Shown: positions 27,158 through 36,577, counted from the stretch's first letter. The stretch is 64,000 nucleotides of DNA from CAVPWP01 sp963709395 (GCA_963709395.1 CAVPWP010000006.1:70355-134354), one strand, 5' to 3'. Notes: generated by a model not told the origin, from the sequence alone. Numbers and translations: made by a program.

Positions 27158-28042
27158 ATGCAGCGCCCCTTCGACAGGTTCATCGCCCCGGCACGGGCCT
27201 ATCCGCAGCTCTGGCGGACCGCGCTCGGGGCGGTTCTGATCGTGGTCTGCGCCATGATCGGAACCATCGTCCTCTTCGGTGCGGGATGGCGCGTCGCGGC
27301 GTATCGGGACGACGCGCTGAACTGGCTGCCGCGCATGCTCGAAGCGGATACGCCGGCTGGCGCGCTGCTCTTGCTGTTCTCCTTCTCCGGAATGGCCGTG
27401 GGGGCGATGCTGGCCGCGCGCTGGCTGCACCGCCGCCCTGCCGGTACCCTGTTCGGCCCGGCCGTTCGCGCGCTGCGTGATTTCGTCCGCGCTGCGCTTG
27501 TGGTCGGCGGCCTCATGCTGGTGTCGCTCGCGATCTGGTCCGTGGGCGAGGACGCCGTGCCGAACCTGCCGCCCGTGGCCTGGGCCACGCTGCTGCCGCT
27601 GACGCTTCTGGGCCTTGCCATCCAGACCGGCGCCGAGGAACTCGCCTTTCGCGGCTATCTTCAGCAACAACTGGGCGCGCGCTTCCGGTCGCCGCTGGCC
27701 TGGGCCGTGGTGCCCTCGGTGCTGTTCGGGCTGGTCCATCTCAACGGCGACCTTTCGCCGGGGACGGCTTGGGCAATCGTCGGCGCTGCGGCGATCTTCG
27801 GCCTGGCCGCCGCGGACCTGACCGCGCGCACCGGCAGCATCGGGGCGGCCTGGGGGTTCCATTTCGCCAACAACGTGCTAGCGGTGGCGATCCTGTCAAC
27901 GGACGGCACCATTACGGGGCTGTCGCTTTTCCGCACGCCCTACGCGATCGAGGACACGATGGCGCTTGATGCGCTGATCCTCCTCGACCTGGGGTTCCTT
28001 GTGCTGGCCTGGTGGCTGGTGCGGCGGGTGGTGGCGCGTTGA
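27158..28042 (+). CDS. CPBP family intramembrane glutamic endopeptidase
   Basis: A 294-residue multi-pass membrane protein of the CAAX protease/bacteriocin-processing (Abi/CPBP) family. Catalytic motif 1 GAEELAFRGYLQQQL (EE-x3-R) near residue 160, motif 2 FGLVHLNGD near 190, and motif 3 HFANNVLAVAI near 240 are all intact. About eight hydrophobic helices are predicted. Start ATG 27158 is chosen because the longer reading frame from 27050 would begin inside the rpoC terminator. Known relatives process prenylated or peptide substrates; its target here is unknown. Confidence 0.85.
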   Translation: MQRPFDRFIAPARAYPQLWRTALGAVLIVVCAMIGTIVLFGAGWRVAAYRDDALNWLPRMLEADTPAGALLLLFSFSGMAVGAMLAARWLHRRPAGTLFGPAVRALRDFVRAALVVGGLMLVSLAIWSVGEDAVPNLPPVAWATLLPLTLLGLAIQTGAEELAFRGYLQQQLGARFRSPLAWAVVPSVLFGLVHLNGDLSPGTAWAIVGAAAIFGLAAADLTARTGSIGAAWGFHFANNVLAVAILSTDGTITGLSLFRTPYAIEDTMALDALILLDLGFLVLAWWLVRRVVAR

Positions 28043-28070
28043 TTGCAATTCGGTTCCGCGCGGCTTATCT
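28043..28070 (+). promoter_or_regulatory. Putative sigma-70 promoter for accD-folC
   Basis: TTGCAA (28043-28048), 16-base spacer, TTATCT (28065-28070), beginning immediately after the CPBP stop codon and 37 bases before the accD ATG. Confidence 0.5.
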
Positions 28071-28106
28071 CACGCGAGGCCCGCACGGAACGAAAGCCAG
28101 CCACCG

Positions 28107-29073
28107 ATGAACTGGATCACCAACTACGTCCGCCCGAGGATCAACTCGATCTTTTCGCGCCGCGACGTCCCAGACAACCTCTGGACGAAGTGCGACGAAT
28201 GCGGAACCATGCTGTTCCACCGTGAACTCAAGGACAATCTGAACGTCTGCACGTCCTGCGGTCATCACATGGCGATCTCGCCGCGGGACCGTTTCACCGC
28301 CCTGTTCGACGGTGGGGTCTTCACCGACGTCGCCGTTCCGGACCCCGTGGTGGACCCCCTGCATTTCCGGGATCAGAAGAGATATCCCGAACGCCTCAAG
28401 GCCGCCCAGAAGGCCACGGGCGAGAAGGAGGCGATGCTGGTCGCCGAAGGCGAGATCGGCCGCACGCCCATCGTCGCGGCCGCCCAGGATTTCAGCTTCA
28501 TGGCAGGGTCCATGGGCATGTATGTCGGCAATGCCATCATCGCGGCGGCCGAACGCGCGGTGGCCCTGAAGCGACCGCTGGTCCTGTTCTCGGCCGCCGG
28601 CGGCGCACGCATGCAGGAAGGCATCCTGAGCCTGATGCAGATGCCCCGCACCACCGTGGCGGTCGAGATGGTGAAGGAAGCGGGCCTTCCCTACATCGTT
28701 GTTCTGACCCACCCGACCACGGGGGGTGTCACGGCCTCGTATGCGATGCTGGGCGACGTGCAGATCTCCGAGCCCAACGCCCTGATCTGCTTTGCCGGGC
28801 CCCGTGTGATCGAGCAGACCATCCGCGAGAAGCTGCCCGAAGGCTTCCAGCGCGCCGAATACCTGCTTGACCACGGCATGCTGGACAGGGTGACGCCCCG
28901 CAAGGATCTCAAGGACGATCTGGTCACCATCCTTCGGATGATGATGCGCATGCCCCCGGCCGTGCGCGGTGATCTGCCCGCGCCCGAGGCCGAGGGCGAC
29001 CGCCGATGCCTCCGAGGGCACGCCGGCTTCCGAGCCCAAGACTGCCAACGAAGCGGTGGACGGCAAGGCGTGA
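28107..29073 (+). CDS. accD: acetyl-CoA carboxylase carboxyltransferase subunit beta, frameshift in C-terminal tail
   Basis: Beta subunit of the carboxyltransferase that makes malonyl-CoA. The zinc ribbon is CDECG ... CTSCG (residues 30-53), followed by the crotonase-like core: FMAGSMGMYVGNAI, LVLFSAAGGARMQEGI, LTHPTTGGVTASYAMLGD and FAGPRVIEQTIREKLPEGFQ. The core is complete to about residue 295. At about 29000 the frame changes: the expected tail ADASEGTPASEPKTANEAVD, ending GKA and TGA at 29071-29073, is read after removing one C. Read literally, the frame instead runs on without a stop into folC. I annotate the corrected end; the true end depends on whether the extra base is real. Confidence 0.85.
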
Positions 29074-30344
29074 ACCCGACAGGCTCCGACATCATCCTCG
29101 AACGGATGATGTCGCTTCACCCCAAGATGATCGACCTGACGCTGGGCCGTGTGCACCGGCTTCTGGAGCGTCTGGGTCATCCAGAAGCGGTGTTGCCGCC
29201 GGTGATCCATGTCGCCGGCACCAACGGCAAGGGATCGACGCTGGCGATGATCCGCGCCGGCCTGGAAGCCTCCGGCGACGTCTGCCATGCCTATACCTCG
29301 CCCCATCTGGCACGGTTTCACGAACGCATCCGCGTGGCGGGGGACCTGATATCGGAAGAGGCGCTGACCGAAATCCTCGACGAATGTCTCGAAAGAAACG
29401 CCGGCGCGCCGATCACCTTCTTCGAGATCACGACGGTGGCAGGGCTCTTGGCCTTCGCCCGGACGCCGGCCGACTGGACGCTGCTCGAGGTGGGGCTGGG
29501 CGGCCGCCTTGACGCGACGAACGTGATCGAAAGGCCCCGGCTTTGCGTCATCACGCCGATCGATTTCGACCACGAGCAGTATCTTGGTGACACGATCGCC
29601 AAGATCGCCTTCGAAAAGGCGGGCATCCTCAAGCCGGGCGTGACCTGCATCGTGGCCGATCAACGTCCCGAAGCGCGTGAGGTGATCGAGGCCCAGGCGG
29701 CGCGCGTGGGCGCCCCGCTTGTCATCCACGGGCAGGAGTTCGAGGCACGCGAGGAACGCGGGCGTCTGGTCTATCAGGACGATCGCGGGCTTCTCGACCT
29801 TCCGACGCCCGTCCTGCCCGGCCCGCATCAGATCACCAACGCCGGAACCGCGATTGCCGCGCTGCGCACCCTCGGCCGGGACGAGGCCGCCTGTGAAGCC
29901 GCCGTGACCCGCTCGGTCTGGCCCGCGCGCATGCAGCGGCTGCGGCAGGGGCCGCTGGTCGACGCCGCGGGAGCCGCCGAGCTTTGGCTCGACGGCGGGC
30001 ATAATCCTGCGGCGGGGCGGGCGGTGGCCGCGGCACTTGCGCGGTTGCCCGCCAAGCGCACCCACCTGATCGTCGGGATGCTCAACACAAAGGACGTCAC
30101 CGGCTTCCTGCGCCCCCTTGCGGAGGAGGCGGTCGACCTGCACGCCGTGTCGATCCCCGGCGCGTCCGCGACCCTGCCGGCGGCGGAGACCGCCGAAGCC
30201 GGACGGGCGGTTGGCCTGCCGACCACGGTGGCGGTGTCAGTCCTTGACGCGATTCGGGACATCGTTTCGGATGACGCCGCCGCGCGCATCCTGATCTGCG
30301 GGTCGCTTTATCTTGCGGGCGATGTTCTCAAGACGAACCAGTAA
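29070..30344 (+). CDS. folC: bifunctional folylpolyglutamate/dihydrofolate synthase
   Basis: Mur-ligase-like enzyme adding glutamate to dihydropteroate and folates. GTG 29070 overlaps the corrected accD stop as GTGA, a coupled start. The product of 424 residues has the P-loop HVAGTNGKGSTLAMIRAG near residue 47, TSPHLARFHERIRVAG near 75, LEVGLGGRLDATNVI near 140, ITPIDFDHEQYLGDTIAKIA and KAGILKPGV, and the C-terminal WLDGGHNPAAGRAVA. It is complete and undamaged. The accD-folC order is usual in alphaproteobacteria. Confidence 0.93.
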   Translation: MNPTGSDIILERMMSLHPKMIDLTLGRVHRLLERLGHPEAVLPPVIHVAGTNGKGSTLAMIRAGLEASGDVCHAYTSPHLARFHERIRVAGDLISEEALTEILDECLERNAGAPITFFEITTVAGLLAFARTPADWTLLEVGLGGRLDATNVIERPRLCVITPIDFDHEQYLGDTIAKIAFEKAGILKPGVTCIVADQRPEAREVIEAQAARVGAPLVIHGQEFEAREERGRLVYQDDRGLLDLPTPVLPGPHQITNAGTAIAALRTLGRDEAACEAAVTRSVWPARMQRLRQGPLVDAAGAAELWLDGGHNPAAGRAVAAALARLPAKRTHLIVGMLNTKDVTGFLRPLAEEAVDLHAVSIPGASATLPAAETAEAGRAVGLPTTVAVSVLDAIRDIVSDDAAARILICGSLYLAGDVLKTNQ

Positions 30345-30351
30345 ACCGCCG

Positions 30352-31569
30352 TCAGAACTTCCAGCGCAGGCCGGCCAGCACGGAACTGAGATCACGGTAC
30401 GGCCCGGACGCGGGATCGGCGAAGGCGTATTCGCGATAGGCCACGTAGGCCTCGAGGCTCAGATGGTCGAAACCCTGCACGGCCATGATTCCGCGCGCAG
30501 TTGACGAGGTGCCCAGGGTCTCGAAGCCCTGCCCGCCGTAGTACTCCACCGCGACAGCTGTGGACCCGACGTCGAGCGGATCGCCAAGCCAGCCGGCCTT
30601 CACATAGCCGTAGCGCGCGCCGCCCGGTATCCCGCCGCTCGCGACGCTCAGGTTGAAACCGCTCGGCTTGTGAAGCAGCGCGACCGACCCGACATAGTTC
30701 TGATACCGGTCGCCATCCACGTCCTCCTGCCGGGCAAGCCCGAGGCTGGCGTTGACCGCGACATCCTGAAAGGTGCCGGCATAGTTCAGAGCCGCGTCGT
30801 AGTCGGTCTCGATCCCCGGGTTCGACACCTTCGGCCCGCTATAGGCTGCAGCAAGACTGAATCCGTTCCAGACGGGACTGTCGTAGCGTACCCGGACGCG
30901 CCGGTTCGCGTTGAACGCATTGAAGACGTCGCCGATCTGGATCTCCGACAGCGTGCCGTCCGCCTGGCGAAAGAAAAAGCCGCCTGCCGAATCTCTGATC
31001 TGCACATAGCCGGCGACCTTGGTCCCGGAGGCATCGTTGCTGGCCGCATCTTTCGTCGCCATGTCGCCCTGGCCGAAGGAAACGATTCCGTATTGCCCTG
31101 AAACCCGCGCCTCGAAGTAGCGCACATAGGCATCGCCCCAGGCCCTGTAGGACAGGTCCGACGTCTGACTGCTCTGATTGGTCTTTGGAACCCCCAGGCC
31201 GACCTCGGCACGCAAGCGCAGCGTCGACGCCCCGAGCGGCAAATCGGACAGCAAACCAATGCGCGACTGCGAGTTGGCGTTGTCCAGGAATTCGCTATAG
31301 CTGCCCACACCATCATCGACGAACTGCAAGGTGGGGCTGAACTGGCCATAGACAGAGACCTCTCCGCCCAGCGTCGCGATCCTGAAGACGCCCCGGAAGA
31401 GGTCGGCCCCGGCCTGCAGCACGGGAAACTCCCGCGTATTGGCGACAGCAGGGGCATTCGAAGAGGATGGGTCAAAGTCCAGTGCCTGCGCCAGGGCCAG
31501 TTCCGGCCAAGCGGCGGCAAGGAGACCTGCGACAATCCACGTCGCCTGGCGGTTGATTCGGGCAATCAT
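30352..31569 (-). CDS. porin-like outer-membrane beta-barrel protein
   Basis: A 405-residue exported protein: N-terminal signal (MIARINRQATWIVAGLLAA, cleavage after ALAQA near residue 28) and then alternating amphipathic strands such as SVYGQFSPTLQFVD, TLRLRAEVGLG and FEARVSGQYGIVSFGQGD, ending in an aromatic terminus LRWKF. This is the pattern of Gram-negative trimeric porins of the rhodobacterial type. ATG 31569 gives a clean signal peptide; an upstream in-frame start lies inside zapE. It is the last gene of a long minus-strand operon, 71 bases after zapE. Confidence 0.8.
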   Translation of the reverse strand: MIARINRQATWIVAGLLAAAWPELALAQALDFDPSSSNAPAVANTREFPVLQAGADLFRGVFRIATLGGEVSVYGQFSPTLQFVDDGVGSYSEFLDNANSQSRIGLLSDLPLGASTLRLRAEVGLGVPKTNQSSQTSDLSYRAWGDAYVRYFEARVSGQYGIVSFGQGDMATKDAASNDASGTKVAGYVQIRDSAGGFFFRQADGTLSEIQIGDVFNAFNANRRVRVRYDSPVWNGFSLAAAYSGPKVSNPGIETDYDAALNYAGTFQDVAVNASLGLARQEDVDGDRYQNYVGSVALLHKPSGFNLSVASGGIPGGARYGYVKAGWLGDPLDVGSTAVAVEYYGGQGFETLGTSSTARGIMAVQGFDHLSLEAYVAYREYAFADPASGPYRDLSSVLAGLRWKF

Positions 31570-31640
31570 GCCCGCATGGCTACCCTGCCCGTCGCCATCG
31601 GCCCAAGCGAAAAAAACCCGCGCAGGCAGCTTGTCCGGGC

Positions 31641-32720
31641 TCATCCACCCCATCCATCCGACTGCATCTCGCGCAGGCGGCTGGCCGTCCGTTCGAATTC
31701 GAACGTCCCCTCGCCTTCGATGTAGAGCTTCTCCGGCTCGTCCGCAGCGGTGGCGATCAGCCTGACCTTCGCCTCGTAGAGCGCGTCGATCAGCGTCACG
31801 AAGCGGCGCGCCTCGTTGTAGTTCTCGGACGACAGGCGGGGGATATCCTCGAGGATCAGGACCCGCACCGCCTCGGCCAGCGCAAGGTAGTCGGCAGGTC
31901 CCAGCGGCTGGGCGCAGAGGTCGTAGAACGTCGCCTTCGCGACACCGTTGGCGAAGGCCGGGATCACGACGTCCCGCCCCTTGACCTTCAGGACCAGCGT
32001 CTCGACCGCCGTCCCCGCCGTCATGTCGTGCCAGAGCGCGCGGATGGCCGCCCGCGCATCGGCGTCGGCGGGCGTGAAATAGGCGGGCGTTCCGGCCAGC
32101 TTGCCCTGGCGATAGTCGGTCGGCGACGCCAGTTCCCAGACCACCATGTGCCGCTTGAGAAGGGCGATGAACGGCAGGAAAAGCGCGCGGTTGAGCCCGT
32201 CCTTGTAAAGCGCGTCGGGTTCGCGGTTCGAGGTGGTGACGACCGTCACGCCGGCATCGAAAAGCTGCTCGAACAACCGCCCCACGATCATCGCATCGGC
32301 GATGTCGGTGATCTGCATCTCGTCAAAGCACAAAAGGCGCAGATCGGCGGCGATGTCCGCGGCGACCGGCAGGATCGCATCGTCGACCCCGGTCTTGCGC
32401 GCCTCGTGCAGGGCGGCCTGTACCTCCTGCATGAAGGCATGGAAATGGACGCGGCGCTTGGCGTCGATGTCGACCGCCGCGAAGAACAGGTCCATCAGCA
32501 TCGACTTGCCGCGCCCGACCCCGCCCCAGAGATAGAGACCCTTGAACGCCTTGGCATCGCGCTGGAAGAGCCCACGCAATCCGCCCCGCTTCACGGGCTG
32601 CTCCTCCAGCGTCGTGCGGATGCGTTCGAGTTCGCTCAGCAGCGCCTGCTGCGCGGGGTCGGGCGTCAACCGCCCCTCGCCCGCCAGCCGCGTGTAGATC
32701 TCGGCCAGAGTCTCCGACAT
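31641..32720 (-). CDS. zapE: cell division protein ZapE (AFG1-like ATPase)
   Basis: P-loop ATPase of the AFG1/LACE1 family, linked to Z-ring control and membrane-protein quality control. The 359 residues contain Walker A YLWGGVGRGKSMLMDLFF near 63, Walker B LLCFDEMQITDIADAMI near 130, sensor VVTTSNREPDALYKDGLNR near 160 and the conserved SSENYNEARRFVTLIDALYE near 300. It begins eight bases after the ornithine cyclodeaminase-like gene on the same strand. Confidence 0.92.
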   Translation of the reverse strand: MSETLAEIYTRLAGEGRLTPDPAQQALLSELERIRTTLEEQPVKRGGLRGLFQRDAKAFKGLYLWGGVGRGKSMLMDLFFAAVDIDAKRRVHFHAFMQEVQAALHEARKTGVDDAILPVAADIAADLRLLCFDEMQITDIADAMIVGRLFEQLFDAGVTVVTTSNREPDALYKDGLNRALFLPFIALLKRHMVVWELASPTDYRQGKLAGTPAYFTPADADARAAIRALWHDMTAGTAVETLVLKVKGRDVVIPAFANGVAKATFYDLCAQPLGPADYLALAEAVRVLILEDIPRLSSENYNEARRFVTLIDALYEAKVRLIATAADEPEKLYIEGEGTFEFERTASRLREMQSDGWGG

Positions 32721-32727
32721 GGGCCCT

Positions 32728-33637
32728 TCAGCCTCTCCAGCGGTCGAGGATGAAGCGCGCCGTCATCAGGTCGAGATGCGCGCCGCCGCCGTTCTTGAAC
32801 AGCGTGATGTCGTCCGGTCGCCGCGTGAAGCGGTCGAGGTCGTAGTAATCGGCGATGACCTGTTCACGGCGGATCACCCCGGCCTCGAGCGGGATCTTGA
32901 GTTCCCCGATGTGGCCAAGCGTGGTGTCGAAACTGTCGACGAAGATGCGGGCGCGCCCAAGGGCCGTATCGTCGGCCTCGCGCATGTCGGGACGGTAGGC
33001 GCCGATGAGGTCGATATGCTGGCCCGGGCGCAGCCAGTCGCCCTTGATCAGCGGTTCGGTCGCCATGGTCGCCGAAGTCACGATGTCGGCCGACCGGACA
33101 GCGGCCTCGAGGTCCGCGGACGGCCTCGGTCGCGTCGAAGTCGCCGGCGAAGGCCACAGCCTTTTCGGGGTTGCGGTTCCAGACGAGGAACCGGGCGTCG
33201 GGGAAGGCCGCGCCATAGGCCGCGCGCAGGCTGCGCCCTACGGTCCCGGCCCCGACGATCAGGATCGTGCGGCTGTCGGGCCGCGCCAGATGACGTGCGG
33301 CCAGCAGGCTGTCGCCCGCCGTTTTCCACTTGGTGACGAGGCGGAAATCGACGATCGCCTCGAGGCTGCCATCCTCGTCCGAAAAGACCGCGACCGCCCC
33401 GCCGATCATCGGCTTGCCCTTCGCGGGATTGCCGGGAAACACCGTCGCGGTCTTCACCGCCATGCCCAGCCCGTCGATCCAGGCCGCCCGGCTGAGCAGC
33501 GTGTCGGGATCGCGGTAAAGGAAAGTGTCCCCGATCTCGGCCTTCGGGAGACGGTGCCCAGCGGCAAGCGCGTCGGTCAGCCCGATCCAGTCGAGCCCCG
33601 CTTCGCCCTCGGCGAACCCGACGACCGGGATGCTCAT
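32728..33637 (-). pseudogene. ornithine cyclodeaminase/mu-crystallin family protein with one frameshift
   Basis: NAD-dependent iminium-forming dehydrogenase family. From ATG 33637 the frame encodes GDTFLYRDPDTLLSRAAWID, KPMIGGAVAVFSDEDGSLEA, and the Rossmann motif ILIVGAGTVGRSLRAAYG, then breaks in DFDATEA at about 33119-33121. The next frame continues SADLEAAVRSADIVTSATMA, TEPLIKGDWLRPGQHIDLIG and ends DLMTARFILDRWRG. Removing one base gives about 302 residues, the normal family size. Start and stop keep tight spacing with neighbours (four-base overlap with HAD, seven bases to zapE), which argues for a recent mutation or a base-call error. Substrate unknown. Confidence 0.8.
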
Positions 33638-34252
33638 GGCGTCTGTCCCGCGAGCAGGCCTTCGGCGACAAGCCGGTCGGCCCATCCGTCCGGCCCCTCG
33701 AAGAGATGCGTTTGCCAGCCCCTGGATGCGGCCATCCGGATGTTGTCCTGCCGGTCGTCGGCGAACAGCAAATGCCCGGGCGCGACGCCGCAATCCTCCT
33801 CGACCATCTCGTAGATGCGCGGGTCCGGCTTGATGACGCCCATATGCCCCGAGACATAGCGGCGATCGAACTCGGCCAGGAAGGGGTACTGCGTCTCGGC
33901 ATAGGCGAAGCTGCCGATGCCGAAATTGGTCAGCGCGAAGACCGGCACATCCTGCGCCCGCAGCGCCCGCAAAAGCGTCACCGACGGCTGGATCACGGGG
34001 CTTGCAAGCTCGATCCAGTTGTCGTGCCACTGGCGGATCTCGGACGCGCCATTCGGGATAGGCCTCGGCTGTCTCATAGATCGTCGCGGTGAAATCCTCG
34101 CCCCGGTCGACGCGGTCGTTCATCGCGTGCAGGTCGACCTCGGCGAACATGCGCTTGCGCCGGTCTTCACCGATCACCCGGTCGTAGTAGCGTTCGGGGT
34201 TCCACTCGATCAGCACGTTGCCGATGTCGAAGATGACGGCCTCGATGGTCAT
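33634..34252 (-). pseudogene. HAD family hydrolase with one frameshift
   Basis: HAD-superfamily phosphatase/haloacid-dehalogenase-type enzyme. The N-terminal nucleophile motif IEAVIFDIGNVLIEWNPERY (Asp at residue 8) is read from ATG 34252. The frame breaks at about 34044-34048, after AYPEWR; the next frame gives SEIRQWHDNWIELASPVI, motif II ALTNFGIGSFAYAETQYPFL, motif III KPDPRIYEMVEEDCG and motif IV LLFADDRQDNIRMAASRGWQ. Deleting one base yields about 205 residues. It overlaps YaiI upstream and the cyclodeaminase-like gene downstream by four bases each. Confidence 0.82.
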
Positions 34253-34701
34253 GGAGTATCCTTTGCGGCGGCTCGAAGCGCCCGGTCGAGTGCGTCGAGA
34301 AAACGCGACCGGTCGGCGCGTGTAAAGCCCCGCCCACCGCCTTGGCGAAAGGGGTCGGCGGCGCGCAGATCGGTCATCAGGTCACGCGTCGCCAGCACGT
34401 TGCCGATGTTCGCGGCCGTCAGGGCTTCGCCGTTGTGCTTGAGCACCTTGGCGCCGGCCTCGACGCAGCGCGCGGCCAGCGGAATGTCGCCCGTCACGAC
34501 AACGTCGCCGGGCAAGGCGCGGTCGGCGATCCACTTGTCGGCCTCGTCGGGGCCGGCGGCGACGAAGACCATCTCGACCAGCGGATTGGCCGACGGACGA
34601 AGCCCGCCGTTCGACACCATCTTCACCGGAACGCGGTGGCGGCTGGCCACCGTCTCGACCTCGGCCTTCACCGGGCAGGCATCGGCATCGACGTAGATCA
34701 C
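34249..34701 (-). CDS. YaiI/YqxD family protein (DUF188)
   Basis: A 150-residue conserved protein beginning MIYVDADACPVKAEVETVAS, with MVSNGGLRPSANPLVEMVFV, DEADKWIADRA, GDVVVTGDIPLAARCVEAGA and a C-terminal basic helix (FRQGGGRGFTRADRSRFLDA). Conserved aspartates in the first strand and in TGDIPLA suggest a PIN-like nuclease fold, but no activity is established for the family. It is embedded in the operon with four-base overlaps on both sides. Confidence 0.9.
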   Translation of the reverse strand: MIYVDADACPVKAEVETVASRHRVPVKMVSNGGLRPSANPLVEMVFVAAGPDEADKWIADRALPGDVVVTGDIPLAARCVEAGAKVLKHNGEALTAANIGNVLATRDLMTDLRAADPFRQGGGRGFTRADRSRFLDALDRALRAAAKDTP

Positions 34702-35528
34702 GCGGTCAGCCGCTCTGCGTGAAAGGCCACATGGTCGGCCATGAAGGTCGAGACGAAGAAATAGCTGTGGTCGTATTCCGGCTGCATGCGGAAGACGCCC
34801 GGTTGCCGCCGGGCCGCCATCGCCTCGGCCAGCGCCTCGGGCATCAGAAGATCGAGGAACTGGTCGCTGGCCCCCTGGTCGATCAGCACCTCGCCCGGAA
34901 AGCCCCGGTCACGCATCAGAAGCGTGGCGTCATGGGCGGCCCAGGCGGCGGTGTCGTCGCCCAGATAGGCGTCAAGCTGCTTGCGGCCCCAGTCGCTTTC
35001 GGTCGGATGCGCGATCGGCGCGAAGGCCGAGAGGCTGCGGTAGCGGTCGGGATGGGTCATGGCGATGGTCAACGCCCCGTGCCCGCCCATGGAATGGCCG
35101 GTGATGCCCTGCCGTTCGGGGTCGAGAGGGAACGCCCCGAACAGCACTTCGGGAAGATCGGCGGTGATGAAGTCCCACATGCGGAAGTTGCGCGCCCAGG
35201 GGTCGCGCACGGCGTTCAGGTAGAACCCCGCCCCCTGCCCCAGGTCGTAGGCGTCGTCGTCGGCCACGCCGTCGCCACGCGGCGAAGTGTCGGGAAAGAC
35301 CACCGCGATGCCGTGCCGGGCCGCATGGGCCTGCGCGCCTGCCTTCACCATCGCGTTCTCGTGCGTGCAGGTGAGGCCCGACAGATACCAGAGCACGGGC
35401 ACCTTCCCCGCCCTTGCCTGCGGCGGCAGGAATAGGCCGAAGGTCATCTCGCAATCCGTCGTCGTGGCGCTGTAGGAATAGACCCCCTGCACACCCCCGA
35501 AACAGGCATTCTCGGATACGGTCTTCAT
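34698..35528 (-). CDS. fghA: S-formylglutathione hydrolase
   Basis: Second step of glutathione-dependent formaldehyde detoxification, releasing formate and glutathione. The 276-residue alpha/beta hydrolase has LWYLSGLTCTHENAMVKAG near residue 46, the nucleophile elbow ITGHSMGGHGALTIA (Ser near 148), the acid in DQGASDQFLD near 225 and the histidine in EYDHSYFFVSTFMADH near 258. ATG 35528 follows GGAGACCCCC. The partner dehydrogenase frmA lies 2.4 kb away on the same strand, separated by an AEC transporter, TetR and NYN genes. Confidence 0.95.
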   Translation of the reverse strand: MKTVSENACFGGVQGVYSYSATTTDCEMTFGLFLPPQARAGKVPVLWYLSGLTCTHENAMVKAGAQAHAARHGIAVVFPDTSPRGDGVADDDAYDLGQGAGFYLNAVRDPWARNFRMWDFITADLPEVLFGAFPLDPERQGITGHSMGGHGALTIAMTHPDRYRSLSAFAPIAHPTESDWGRKQLDAYLGDDTAAWAAHDATLLMRDRGFPGEVLIDQGASDQFLDLLMPEALAEAMAARRQPGVFRMQPEYDHSYFFVSTFMADHVAFHAERLTA

Positions 35529-35539
35529 GGGGGTCTCCT

Positions 35540-36466
35540 CTACAAGGCGGTGACAAGCGCGATCATCCCCGAGATGGTGAAGATCGACGCGGCGGTGGAA
35601 ATCAGGATGGTCGCCGAAACGCGCTGCGGTGCGACCCGGTAGTGCTGGGCCAGGATATAGACGTTGCCGGCCACGGGAAGGGCTGCGGCGGCGATCATGA
35701 CGCCGGCGGCATAGGGATCGACCTCGAAGATCAGGAGCGCCGCAACCGACACGGCGGCCGGGTGCAGCAGAAGCTTGATCGCCGAAAGCTCGACCGCCGT
35801 GGTCAGCCGTTCGGCCGATTTCGAGGCAAGCGACGCCCCGATCGCGAAAAGCGCCCCCGGCGTGGCGGCGGCGCCCAGGATCTGGAGGAACTCCGCCATG
35901 GGCGCGGGCACCGGCAGCGCGAACGCCGACCACAGAAGGCCCAGCGTGATCGAGACGATCATCGGGTTCTTCAGAAGCCCGATGCCCACGGTGCGGAAGA
36001 TACCCCACGAGAAGGTCCCGCGCGAGGCGCTGACGATGATGACGATCAGGCTGCCGAAGACAATCAGGTCCACCGCCAGAACCATCACCACCGGCCCGAC
36101 CGCCTCGGGCCCCAGAAGCAGGACCAGCATCGGGATGCCCAGAAACCCCACGTTCCCGATCACCCCGCACTGCGCCTCGAACGCCGCCTCTTCGGCCGGG
36201 CGGCCACGCAGCAGCGAGACGGCGGTCACGAAGAGATAGACCACCATGGTGGCCGACAGGTAGGCCAGCAGAAACGGCCAGTTGACCAGTTCCTCGAAGC
36301 GCAGGTTCGACGTAAATCCGAACAGCATCGCCGACAGCGCGAAGTAGAAGACGAACTTGGTGAGATAGGCCGTCGCCTCCTCGGTAAAGAACCGCGTCCG
36401 CCCGGCCCAGTAGCCCAGGCCGATCAGCAGGAAGAAGGGCAGCGTCTTGAAGAATATCTCGACCAT
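35540..36466 (-). CDS. AEC (auxin efflux carrier) family transporter
   Basis: A 308-residue membrane protein with about ten helices in two five-helix halves: MVEIFFKTLPFFLLIGLGYW at the start, CGVIGNVGFLGIPMLVLLLG (GN-x-GFLG-P motif of helix 4) near 100 and AAALPVAGNVYILAQHY (P-x2-GN motif) near 270. The family exports organic acids or auxin-like anions. It starts the minus-strand operon and is divergent from a TetR regulator with about 110 bases between, so it is the probable target of that regulator. Confidence 0.85.
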   Translation of the reverse strand: MVEIFFKTLPFFLLIGLGYWAGRTRFFTEEATAYLTKFVFYFALSAMLFGFTSNLRFEELVNWPFLLAYLSATMVVYLFVTAVSLLRGRPAEEAAFEAQCGVIGNVGFLGIPMLVLLLGPEAVGPVVMVLAVDLIVFGSLIVIIVSASRGTFSWGIFRTVGIGLLKNPMIVSITLGLLWSAFALPVPAPMAEFLQILGAAATPGALFAIGASLASKSAERLTTAVELSAIKLLLHPAAVSVAALLIFEVDPYAAGVMIAAAALPVAGNVYILAQHYRVAPQRVSATILISTAASIFTISGMIALVTAL

Positions 36467-36523
36467 GCGCGCCGGGGTAGCCCGTGCGCGTGGGCGGCGC
36501 AACTCCTGCAGGATGTGTCGCGC

Positions 36524-36553
36524 TTGCTGGAACTGAACCGTCCGGTCTACTAT
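36524..36553 (+). promoter_or_regulatory. TetR promoter with embedded operator-like palindrome
   Basis: TTGCTG (36524-36529) and TACTAT (36548-36553) with an 18-base spacer form a promoter for the TetR gene. Between them lies ACCG-TC-CGGT (36537-36546), an inverted repeat of the kind bound by TetR-family repressors. Its position between -35 and -10 would allow autorepression. Confidence 0.45.
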
Positions 36554-36577
36554 CTATACGGGGATGAGGAGACAATC

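Noticed and set aside
28107..30344. AccD-FolC as a natural fusion protein
   Set aside because: The junction sequence is out of character for AccD, and a one-base correction yields the standard tail, stop and GTGA overlap.
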